A stretch of DNA of 64,000 bases, from NCBI RefSeq assembly GCF_032854445.1, contig NC_088300.1:37035458-37099457 (forward strand). Direction: 5' to 3'. Below, one piece after another: positions 1 to 12,200 of this stretch (position 1 is the first letter of the stretch; every line of letters begins with the position of its first letter). Source of the stretch: Liolophura sinensis (Eukaryota > Mollusca > Polyplacophora > Chitonida > Chitonidae). Below the pieces are notes generated by a model. It saw only the letters and a program-made list of their open reading frames with translations, was not told the DNA's origin and ran no database searches. Both the position numbers and the translations under genes were made by a program.

Positions 1-21
1 TGTGGGATTTTTGTGTTTCAG

Positions 22-222
22 GTAAAGGTAATGCTCCGAATCTGTCCCTCCACATACTCCGAGCAGAGCGCCTCTTTCCTGTCCGTCGACCCCCGTAAGA
101 AACAAGTGACCGTTTATGACCCGTCCCACTGTGGGTATGCGTCAGCCAGTCAGCGCCGCACAGGTGTGCCCGCACCCAAAATGTTTGCCTTTGATGCAGT
201 CTTCTGTCCAGATGACTCTGTG
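22..222 (+). CDS. KIF26: KIF26 exon (first in window): motor domain start
   Basis: Acceptor 'tttgtgtttcag' precedes codon-phase-0 V-K-V-M-L-R-I-C. The exon carries the first motor strand and the KIF26-typical blocks [12 protein letters not shown] and [10 protein letters not shown]. The donor is GTAAGT, and its third base onward runs straight into a (TA)n repeat. The upstream reading frame is closed off by the intron, so earlier exons are outside the window. Confidence 0.95.
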
Positions 223-227
223 GTAAG

Positions 228-260
<33 letters not shown>

Positions 261-3200
261 AAATGCCTTCTCAACTTTCTACATTCTGTTACATTCCTTA
301 ACATTAACAGAATGTAGAAAGTTGAGAAGGCGTTTTATTATTTTTTTTTCCTATGTAAATTCTCCTCACCAGGGGATTTTTCTCTCTTTCTTCAAATATA
401 TATATTTATACATAAGTTTGAACAGGTAGTTTAAGGACAAAGCGTAAATTTGCCTTAGCTGCGAGATACCCAGAAATCTCAATGTTGTCTGGTTTTCAAT
501 CTCTCATTAAACACATCCATAGCCCATGTTTGTTAAAAGATAGGACACCAAAAAGTTGACCAATTGAACGGACGACAGACTGACCAGCAGACCAAGAAAT
601 CGACTTATACAGAGCTGCAACACCAGTTAGCAGTGAGAGTGTGCCTTTGGGAATCACAAAATGAGAAAGTAGACATTACTGTGTTTGGGGTATTTTGGTT
701 ATATGCAGTGAACACCACTGCCTGTGTTAAAATTTGAAAATACAAGGCTGTATAATATCTGTAGTAAAAAAAAGTCCTGCTTGGAAGTATGATTCATGCC
801 TTTTTGTTCTAACAGAGATTCACCTAATGTACCGTACTTTAACAGTTAGAATTTTAACAGCTAGAATTTTTAGTGCTTTCTGCTGATATCTCATATACCA
901 TTTCTTCCGTGAGCGTGACAGAGCCTTTACAGTTAAGAGACATAAAACACATACATATGTATCATATTCAGAAATGTACATTCACCTTACTTTCAATTTT
1001 GAAAAAAATATCTCCTTTATTGTGTGTGAAATCCTGTTAGGTCATCCATGATTAGAACATGTTGATGTAAGTATACATGTGGAACAGCTCCAGAAAAAAA
1101 AAGCAGTTTTTTTCACTTGCCTTAGAGAATATTTAAGGGTGAAACTTACCAGCTAATTTAGAGACACTGACATTTTTCTGGTGTGGCAGTGAGGTCACCC
1201 AGTGTTTTGTGTTAAGAAGTTGTCTCTTGTGAAGACCTCCCAGGTAGATCATTACAGTTACAAATTGTCACAGCCAGAAACCTTCTCGCCTTACTTTTAA
1301 ACACTTAAGTGGGAAAACGCAACTATCAAACATCGCACTGTCTCAGTTAGGCATTTACACACCCAAAAAATTCTTGGGAGCTTAGCAAGGTTGTGCTTTT
1401 ACTTGAATTTTTGCTTTTAATAGCGTTATTTTCAGGGTTTCCAGACCTCCCAGTTAAGGTTAAGTCAGGCATATGTAATTTGTAATTATCAGCAGGAAGA
1501 AAAAGTGCAAACAAAAAAACAAAAGGCGTGTAAGCTTGTGAAGACTGGTTAAAGCCATTTTTAGGATGTAGAAAATATATTTTGGCACAAGATCTGTTGA
1601 CATGTGTGTCAAGGGTAACTCCACGAATACATTTGTAAATGCATCACATTGAAGTGGTTTAGATAATGTATGGATGGCAAATGTATAAGGATCTCTGCTG
1701 GAGTTGCGTGTGCATACATGTGTGACCATGAGAGGGTTCTCTGCTGAACGCGAGAGGGTTCTCTGCTGCAGTGGCATGTGCATACATGTGTGACCATGAG
1801 AGGGTTCTCTGCTGCAGTTGCATGTGCATACATGTGTGACCATGAGAGTGTTCTCTGCTGTGTTTGCATGTGCGTACATGTGTGACCATGAGAGGTTTCT
1901 CTGCTGCAGTGGCATGTGCATACATGTGTGACCATGAGAGGTTTCTCTGCTGCAGTGGCATGTGCATACATGTGTGACCATGAGAGGGTTCTCTGCTGCA
2001 GTTGCATGTGCGTACATGTGTGACCATGAGAGGGTTCTCTGCTGCAGTTGCATGTGCGTACATGTGTGACCATGAGAGGGTTCTCTGCTGCAGTGGCATG
2101 TGCATACATGTGTGACCATGAGAGGTTTCTCTGCTGCAGTGGCATGTGCATACATGTGTGACCATGAGAGGGTTCTCTGCTGCAGTTGCATGTGCATACA
2201 TGTGTGACCATGAGAGTGTTCTCTGCTGCAGTCGCATGTGCATACATGTGTGACTGTGAGAGGGTTCTCTGCTGCAGTGCCATGTGCATACATGTGTGAC
2301 CATGAGAGGGTTCTCTGCTGCAGTTGCATGTGCATATATGTGTGACCATGAGAGGGTTCTCTGCTGTGTTTGCATGTGCGTACATGTGTGACAGTAAGAG
2401 GGTTCTCTGCTGAACGCGAGAGGGTTCTCTGCTGCAGTGGCATGTGCATACATGTGTGACCATGAGAGGGTTCTCTGCTGCAGTTGCATGTGCATACATG
2501 TGTGACCATGAGAGGGTTCTCTGCTGCAGTTGCATGTGCATACATGTGTGACTGTAAGAGGGTTCTGTTGCAGTGGCATGTGTATACATGTATGACCGTG
2601 AGAGTGTTCTCTGCTGCAGTTGCATGTGCATATATGTGTGACTGTGAGAGGGTTCTCTGCTGCAGTTGCATGTGCATACATGTGTGACTGTAAGAGGGTT
2701 CTGTTGCAGTGGCATGTGTATACATGTATGACCGTGAGAGTGTTCTCTGCTGCAGTTGCATATGCATACATGTATGACTGTGAGAGGGTTCTCTGCTGCA
2801 GTTGCACGTGCCTACATATGTGACTGTGAGAGGGTCCTCTGCTACATCACCATAGTTATGCATCTGTGTATTGTACAGCTAATTTTGTGAAGCAGCTACA
2901 TACACATATATGTAAGCCAAGCAGTGAGCTGGGCTTAATATTTTTTGATATTTCCTTCTTCATTACTACTTCTGGTCAAACACATGACTTACATCTTTGA
3001 GTGCAAAACTGGTTTTCGGGTTTTGTCATTTCATGTGGTAGAATTCATGAATTGTCAGATTTGGTTCTCAAAAATCATGGGCCTTTGTTTTAAAAACATA
3101 TGTGGCAACCCTGTTGTAATCTATGGCTACTTGTACACGTAAATGTGTTAAACACTGTAAAGTTAGCTGGCACAACTGGAGTGATATCTCACAAATCAAA

Positions 3201-6200
3201 TTTAAGCTATTTTATCTGTGTACATAAAAAAATTGTGCTTGGTGTGTAAGTGCAAGAGAAGTTTTTGGTGCACCTCTACTTTTACAGAAAACGTTGTTAT
3301 AACTGTCAGTAATGTTCTAACATTCTTCTAGATGAAGTGGGAACTATTAAATGTCCCGTACGTAAGCCTCATTATGTCTCCGCGTATTATTACTTAAACT
3401 ATTAAATGTCAGATGGATTATGCTCTGAAAGTTGAAGTCCATTGAATTACATATGGTTTTGATTAAATGTGAAATAACCCATAATCAGGTTTCTTACCTC
3501 ATTTTTCACCCTTCCAAAAAAAGGAAGGGAAACACAATTTATTTTGGCCTGATTGATACTGTGACTTTTAGATCTTGGCCTATTTTAGCGAATTGATTGT
3601 GTTAGATAGTTTTGAACTCTGATTGCAGCTGAGCAGCCATAAATTTGTTTCATTTGCATGATGGTGAAGCTTACGCTCTGATGTAGGTACTTTGTTGGCA
3701 TGGTAATTACAAGACAGTGTTTTACACACAAGCACTCAGTTTGCCAAATTCATCACTGTGTATAGAAAAATGTGTATGATTATCCGAGTGATATACTGGC
3801 AGATGGTTGTGCTTTAGGGTAGTTATAATTCAGGGTTTGGTTGTTTTATAAGCGTATGAAGACTTAATACGTGTAAACTTTATTGGTACATGTGTTAACT
3901 GTTTGTCAAGATTAAAATGCCATCTACTTTGTATGAGGAGGAGACTGTAGTTCAAGTAAGGCCTAATTTTTAATACACTTTTGAATAACAAGCCCCAGCT
4001 GTTTATAAGTAGATCCAATTTTGCTTTAAGAGAGATATAAAAGTTGACAGAGTAACATCACAAAGTTTCTTTATGGATAACTTCTGATTTATTTTTACCA
4101 CTTGATAACAGTCTTAGAATGTACATCAAAAAGTTGGTTAAAGCAAATCAGAAGTTGTTATCCATAGAGATACTTTATGTTGTTGGATCTAATTTTCCAG
4201 TTATTTCAAGTTATGTAGAGTCAATTTTTATCATAACATGCAATTTGAGATGAATTGTAGAATTTTCTGACAAATTTGAAATTTTGATTTGCCCTGAGTA
4301 ACTACAACTAAGTTTAGAATCTGTGGCTCCGATTATTTCAGTACCAGCAGGACACACTTCCATTAATGCAGCTGGGTCAATCAGAAACTCAGTGGGTGAC
4401 TTCAGCCCTGCTCTAATACGTTATCAAAAAGCTCATCTCAAACCATAGTCAGCTGTCTTATATTTGGAGTACGTGTTTTAATGGCATTTAAACTTGATCT
4501 TCAGATGGCCTTATGGACATCTGCTAGATCTTTTACATAAATTCCTTCTTTCCATCTAGGTAATTCTGTTCATTGCTTTTGCATATTTCATTTGCTAATT
4601 TTTAGGAAAACCGAAATTACTGTTTTCACTCGCAAGTCTAGAGGAATGAAGTGAAATTTTTAGAACATCATTTTAGGGCAAATCATTTTGTGTAACCAAT
4701 ACTTGTTACATGTACGTGTATTTATCAGTGTGCATTGCTGGGGTTTTGCACTCTGTCAACGTGTGAACATTTTGGGCAGGGTTTCGGCATAATAGTCGCT
4801 TTCATATTAACTCACAGTCCTGATGGCCTTTTTGACTGATCAGCCACATGTGAAAACAGATCTTCCTGTAGGGGGAAATGAGAGACTAGTGGTGTCTGGA
4901 TTGTTTATGGGGTCATCCAGTATGTATTTAAACTTCTCTACCAAATATCTCGAGCACCTATAACCCTAACTAGCTGCAGAAATGACACATAATCTGGTGC
5001 GTTCAAGGCAGTGGTTTGCAGGAGCTTGACTTTACCATGGTAAGTTCCAATGAGCTGGTTGTAAAGTGTTACATTGCCAAGACACCCTGGTGTGATGGAG
5101 CTGTGAAGATGTTTTAATCTCCTCCCACCTAGATAAATAAGGCACCGTTTACCCTTGAGCTGTCAAATTTGACATCAAATATGCTGGGTATTTTCTCATT
5201 TCTTGGTGATACTCTTTGCTTGCAGACGGAGATCTGTTCCAGTAGTCTGACTGAGATTGTACAAGCTGTAGTCAATGGTGCTGATGGCTGCCTCTTCTCC
5301 TATGGCCATGCTCGCTTTGGTAAGTTTCCACTAGGTTACCTCACATAAAAAATCTTTATCAAATGAACATTTCTCTTTGTTTCCTTTGCTTTTTAGTACT
5401 TTTGATTGATTGTATTTGACTTGGACATTGGAGTATGTTTAACTTGGACAATTGCTCCCACTTTCTAATGCTTCATTGTTTTTCTTCATTGTGTACTCAT
5501 TGTGTATTTTTTTTAACTTGGTAATACATATGAAATATTTCCATGACAGAAGGCTTTATGTTTTCGTCCTAGTTTTTGTTATGTGAAGAGTCACGTCTGT
5601 TCCAAAGCAGATTTGAATATATGTTTACCTTGTGTGTTTGATTTGGTGATAGAAGTACATATATGTAAGTTAAAATATTAAAGCATAGCTCAAGATGCAT
5701 AGGGTTGTTCTTAAAATATTGTTCTTATTATATAAAAATATAATAGTGCAGAAAGCTGTGCAGTACTTACATGATACTGGTGGATGAATTTGGTATAAAA
5801 GAGACCATTGTGCTCAGACTAACAAACAGTTCAATTTAAAACATGTGGTAAAATACTTTTAAACCTTACGCCATCCGTCTGGTTAAGTAATTTGTAAGAT
5901 AGACGAAGTAATTTGTAACAGTGTTCTGAGGTGTAGATTATATGGGTAGGGTAGAACAATATATAACAGGTGTTATTGGAAGTGATGTAACAGCTACATT
6001 TTAGCATTTTTGCTTGAATATTAGTCATGGTAACCGGTGTCTCTCAAAACACATGTGCATGAATTTATAATGGATATTCCAGCACTGTAGCATTTTCTCT
6101 TTGTCTTTTTTGGAAAGTGATCATTTCAGTCCAAGAGCATTGCATTGCAAACCTTCAGATATGTGTTCTCTATACTTCATCCCTGCTGCAGGCCTTTCCT

Positions 6201-9200
6201 TGCAATGCCATCTGTGTCTTGTTGTTTTTTTTCTTAGATAAAAACTTGTGGACACAGAGTCTTTTTTTAAGAAGTTACAAGTGCTATTTAAACTATGTGT
6301 AAGTTAAACCAATCTCAAAGACGGTAATATTTTATCAGTATGGGGTAGATTAAAAAAACAGTCCTGGATCAGAGTGTTCAGTATGAAGAACAGCATGACG
6401 ATGTGCTGATGGATGGAGACCCAATATAGGCCAGTGGAAATATTGCTCGCTTTTTTGTCCCTCTTCATTTATAAGATTGTTTCCAGTGAGCCTGGGAAAA
6501 AAGCTGGATTTCCTCCTGGATTCTATCAGAGAAGGGTAATCTAGTGCTGAGGCAAACACTTGTTTTTAATAGAATTGTCAAGTTTCCAGCTGGCAGAGAC
6601 TGGTTATGTGTAGGGCTAATTCCTCACATTGCTGCTGTAAGCCGATCCATCTCTTTATTATAAGGTTACACTGATTTATACACAACAGCATCTCATCACA
6701 CATTGCTCCTTATATACCCGCAATACGTAACCATACCTTACCATAAAAATTGTAATAAAATTTATTATTATTGAAAACAGGTTTTTACAAGCCTCATACT
6801 TTAAAACCCATATATGTTCCAGACAGTGGTTAAGGGGTATCGTAACCAGTTTTGACACTCTCTAAAATCTGAATCCTCGTTATGAAACAGCACATTGATG
6901 ATATGAGCCAATACCCACTTCTGGCCTCATCAAAACTTCCAGGTAGATTGTGAAATACACGCATCTTCTTGTCAGTTTTCACATGTTGATTTATTTATCT
7001 GTTCTTTCAGAATATGTCTGGAATTCAGGGCTTTCAAAAGAATAAGAGTTTAATTTCCTGGGAAATGACATAGTTTACCATAAAACTGACATGTGTAATA
7101 ACTTGTTCATTTCTGGATTGAAACAGTTCTCTGCTTGCATCTCCGTGCAAGGAGAAGCAGAATTGACCAGTGGATATAGCTACCATGCTGCTTCATCATT
7201 CTTAATCTGAATCTAGCTCTCTTCCAGCCACCCCTAAGCTCTAAAACACAAGGTCAGGGTTGGAATTGATACTGATGGGATTCTGTCGTCTGTTTACATG
7301 ACTGAGTGTGGGTGTAAGAGCCTGAATCTGGGGGTTAGGGAGTGTGTTAGAGAAGGTGTAAGGCAAGGAGGTGACAACAGGCCTTTCCACTAGACACTTA
7401 TAATCAGGGCAGTCAGATACAACAAATGTCAACAGCACAAGTTCATCATGATTTTTTTTTTTTTTCTTGTATATTTCATCAGGTTGATTTTGTGTACCCC
7501 ATGTGTACCTCATGCGTGCAATAAGACTACTATTTAAACTAAGTATTTTGAGCCACACTTAAATTGTGAACTTTTAGAACAAGCTTTCCTCATAAAACTG
7601 AAATCGTAAAACTTAGTTGCAATCCAGAAATAGCAAAAACAATTTTATCACATTTGTTTTGATTGCTATGTGCGAGATTGTTCATGAAGTTGGGTTTGGT
7701 TGCTGCAAGATGGGATGCTATCATACATATGTAGTCAGGGCTGAGAGGTTAGAGCAAGGAAACAGGAGTGGTTTCTCCAGTGTCAGCATAATGTGACTAG
7801 GTGGGGTGTCATATCTGGTGTCTTGGGCAAGGTACATCAGTGGGGACAGCACTTTGCCACAAGAAGACACAATATATGTACACATATCTAATGACTCCTT
7901 GTCATCATAAAACTGAAAAATTGTTAAGTATGACATTAAACCCCAAGCATACATAAACACATGCACAGCTATTGCGAAATCACTTGTTGAAGATAAAATA
8001 GGTGAAAGTCCTGTTTTTGGTAGCCTGTAATCATTGTCTTCTTTCGCGAGAATTAAGTGTGTTAACTGTGTTGTGAAATTTCTTGTTCACAGTTTCAGAT
8101 GATGGAGAATCTATGTTTACAGCTGCAGTGGCTGCAGACTGCTCAGAGCTTACTGAGCTAATTTTTTTTTACATCCTGCCAGTTGCATTTCAAACATCTA
8201 TTATTTGTTTCAACTTCTTCAATCAAATAATGAAATTTGCACTGATTGCACAGGACGTGGAAGATGTAGTTAATACGTGCTTGATTTTGTTGTTAGATGA
8301 AATGTGATTTCTTGTCGTACGTGATCATTCAGTCCATCACTCAAACAATTCCAAGGGGAAAAACACAAGAAGTTGTGTTATCCAGAGCTGATGCTTGTGA
8401 CAGTGAATGAAGACATTTGCTTGTTTGGTCATGTACAGTTATATATGTTCTTCTAGCTTGGCCCTAAAGACCTCGTTGGTTTGCTTACATGTATATTGCC
8501 CTTGTATAGGAGGTGGTAGTTAAACTTTGCCCTGTGTCAGTGTGCAATGGCAGGGAAACGGGTTTGAAGAGCTAATTAGAATGGGAGTGGTCAGCTAATG
8601 AATAGGAAATACTAGTGTATTCAATGCTGCCGGTTAGACGACAGCCTGAAATTTGGCCTGACAACATCAATAAGCTGATTAGCTCCTCTACAAGATTTTA
8701 TTTCTCGCTTCACCGAGTCTGTTGCATATATACCAAACCCTGCCAAGAAGGGACTGCTGGGCGAAATTTAATTTGCAGCGGGTTCTGTAGAAGGAAGTCA
8801 GTGTTGAGGTCCATGCATGTACGTCTCTGATCAGATTCATCTACATGCAGGAATGCTGAGCAACAGGATCGACTTCCACATTGTCGGCCAGAATTGCATT
8901 CTAGGGCCGATTCGAGCATGGGTGGCTTTGCTGCTAAACCAAGTTAAATTGAACAAGGAGACTAGATTAGTTCATTTTTAACACTGATTGTCCCAGAGCA
9001 ATAGGTCTTTCTTTTTTTGTGTACCCATAAATGTGTGCTGTCGGTGCTGAAGAGCAAAACTTGGATTAGAAACCATTCTTCATCATGAACAGAAAGGAGT
9101 ACTTGTTATGTATGAAGTTGTCAAAGTTAAACAAGAATAGCCTCATTTCCCATATGGTTTTAATGTATTTGGTAGAAACCTGGTGAATCGAAACAAGAAA

Positions 9201-12200
9201 AATGGTCATGTAAATGATGTAATACATATCTGTTCCAACCCTCACCCCCCACCCCCACCCCCACCCCCTTCCCCACACAACTTCGTTCCCCCTTTCAAAA
9301 TGTCTTCAGTGCTGACTGTTTACCATACCTAAGAAACCTTTTTATTATTGGAAGATGTTTTTTATAAAAGAACTTTGTTACTTCATTAACCTTTCACTTT
9401 TTACCAGGGTGATAGTATGGTGAAGTACAGTATGTATATTGGACCACCTCTCACATAGCAGCATGTCTGTAAAAAAATAGTTATGTTTTGCATTCTTGTT
9501 AATGACTTCACATTAAGTGAAGCATGAACCGATGGAAGGGATAGGGCTAAAAGGGCTGTAACTACAAGTAGTGTTCCTTCTCATCTGTTCTCTTAACACC
9601 GGCCATAATGACTGAGAAGGAGACAGCCTTGTGCCTCTTCCTGTACCAAGGTGTGTGCCAATCTGAGCAACAGGCTTGAGAAACCCTCTCAGTGCCACTT
9701 GATGATTAGACCATAAGGAGCGGTCGTAAAATGTGATAAATGGCTTTCAAAGAGAGCAAGCCACAAGACTCCTACATGCAAAATTAGTTTTTCAGTCAGC
9801 CACAGCCCATGGGTATGGCCATAGATCATTACAGATGTCATCTTTAAACCTCACTTAGACTGCTCCTTGGGGCATGACGGGAACTGAAGTCTTAAGCACC
9901 AGCCATCACCTGTGTTTATGACTGTCTGCTAAAATCTTGTGACCATGCTCTATGCTCTTGGGATTTCCTGTAGGCCTGCAACATTCACATGTATATATAC
10001 AGTGTGAGGCTCTATGCACAGTGTAGAAATTTGAAATCACCAGACCAATGGAATAAGATAAGTTGATTCTACAGAGACTGTGATGTTCAAAAAATCTTGA
10101 ATATTCTGTATGTTATTGCATGGCTATTAGATTAAATATCAGCAGAGTATTGTCAAGCTTAACATTCCGTATAGTTTCTCATCCATGCATGGAGCCAGGG
10201 ACATGTAATAATATTGAAACAAAGAAATCAAATCATCTTGCAATCTACCCTTTCTGGAAGCTAGGAGAAGGATAATGGTCAGCATGTATGCATATCCAAA
10301 CAGAATCCATTGAACTGGAGTGGATTGTTGGTAAGGCTTGTATATATATATGTATATATCAGGCCTAGCTGTCAGTCATGTCAGTTCATCTGGCTGTCTG
10401 ACATCTATCCCTCCAGGCTCTTCATCTAAACATCCCTATTACAGCTTAGGTAAACACAGAGAGTGTAATCACAGAAAAAAGTAAGACAAAAAAACAGGAA
10501 AGAAAAAAAAACAGCAACCTGCTACATGATGAGCCGGTGTCAGACTCTTTTTTTTCCACCACCCAGAAACATGGCAATATAATGGAAATCCACATTTTGC
10601 TGGCAGGAACTACATGTTCTTATATGCCAAACTCAGGAGAAAAACAAGAAGAAAAGGCACACGGATAGGAAAAAGTTCTAATGAAATTACGACTATGTTT
10701 TGTTACATTATTTTGGATATGCGTACATCTATCTATAAAACTGAGACACTTTACTACTTTAAACTCTGCAGTTCCAGCATGCAAGAATTTTATGGTCAGT
10801 AAATTGTAATAATCATAAAATCAAAGGTCATTTGAAAGTATTATTTTCTTTTCATTTCCCTGAAGCATTCCATTAACTCCTCAGGGGTTTGCCTGTAGTG
10901 TGCCAGTAGTCTGGTCGTGGACTGCAAGAAGTGAGTTACAAGAAGATAGACTCTCGTTACCATATCTTCAGACCAGTAGTTAACTATACACCCTCAGCCA
11001 GCAAAAGGCTAGAAGTCTGCTCATTTGTAGTGGTATCCTCTAAAAAGCTGCAGTCTTGTGGGCAAATTAGGACTTTGATTAATCTCTTACTTAGTGCACT
11101 GTCTGCTCCCAGCTGGTCACTGTTTAACCATTTATCTAAAGCGAAATCCTGCCAGTGACTGAATGTTTGCTCCCATCTCTGTCCCTGGTGAAGCAATGAT
11201 CAAATGTTTCCCTGCACTTGAGCTTAAGCATTGCCTGCGTAGACCTTGTGCAGGTGTGTTGCTCCAGGATCCCTTACCGTAAACATCCTCCACATTTTTT
11301 TGCCCTTTCATTAAGATGCTGGAGGTAAATAAACTGTTGTATTAGTTTACCGATAACATGGCCACTATTACCTACTGTAATTCCTAGCTTACATGGTTTC
11401 AGGAAAACATTTACAAACAGTATAAGAAATCCAGCAGTCTGAGAAGCTTAAACCACAAACCACTCCATATGTCTGTTTACATGTTCCCTTGACTTTTTGG
11501 ACTGATACTACATGTAGGATTTTTCTAGAGGGTACTGGATATTATATACTTTTGCAGTGAGTGTTAGAGTTGGCCTTGAAAATCTTGATTTCACTCACAA
11601 ATGGCTGAGATAAAAAAATTTTAATGTACATGTAGAAAAGTCACTTTAAATATATTTGGCTTATTTTAAGATATGCGTTGTACAAAGAAACCCACTAATT
11701 TTTTTTTTATTATTCCATAGCATCGTATGTGTGGTCATTTGAGCTAATTGAAAACCCAGATCCAAGATGTACACATTGATGTGCAAGAGTTTGATATCAG
11801 CAAGTTTCACAAGTTCAAGAAAAGCCATTAAACATGTGACAAGAGTGTTTAAAACTTCATGTCCAGTACAGGAAACAGTAGAGTAATTTATTCTTCCAGT
11901 CAGTTTGATGTCAAGCTTTAATGCTTATGTGTCAGGGAAGCAGTCACTTATTTTTCTTGACTTATCTATGAATAGCACTTGTTTATAGTAAGACTGATGC
12001 AAATCTGAAGTAGTATAAATAAAGCACTGTCTGTTTATTTCTTACATCAGGCAAGTCCCAGACCATTGTTGGGCGTGACCAGTCCACCTCTACCCTTGGC
12101 GTGATCCCATGTGCTATCTCCTGGCTTTTCAAACTCATCAATGAACAGAAGGAGAAGACTGGAGCAAGGTTTTCTGTGCGAGTCTCGGCTGTGGAGGTGA

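Larger units (their letters stand above)
223..5225 (+). other. KIF26 intron 1 in window (5.0 kb)
   Basis: AT-rich intron bounded by GTAAGT and 'ttgcttgcag'. It holds a (TA)n at the donor, a foldback at 260-336, the 46-bp minisatellite at about 1690-2835, and a longer imperfect foldback at about 4062-4176. I see no exon or RNA gene in the rest. Confidence 0.85.
5320..12050 (+). other. KIF26 intron 2 in window (6.7 kb)
   Basis: Mostly unstructured AT-rich sequence. It holds a dispersed repeat at about 7730-7965 and a C-rich run at 9238-9276. The short ORFs here have no coding character that I can recognise. Confidence 0.8.

Noticed and set aside
1690-2835. CRISPR-like regular repeats
   Set aside because: Units are directly adjacent with no unique spacers, and the genome is animal. 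It is a minisatellite.
1460-2863. Minus-strand ORFs of 467, 382 and 368 codons
   Set aside because: All three frames are open because of the stop-free 46-bp tandem repeat. No domain, splice signal or non-repetitive coding sequence supports a gene.
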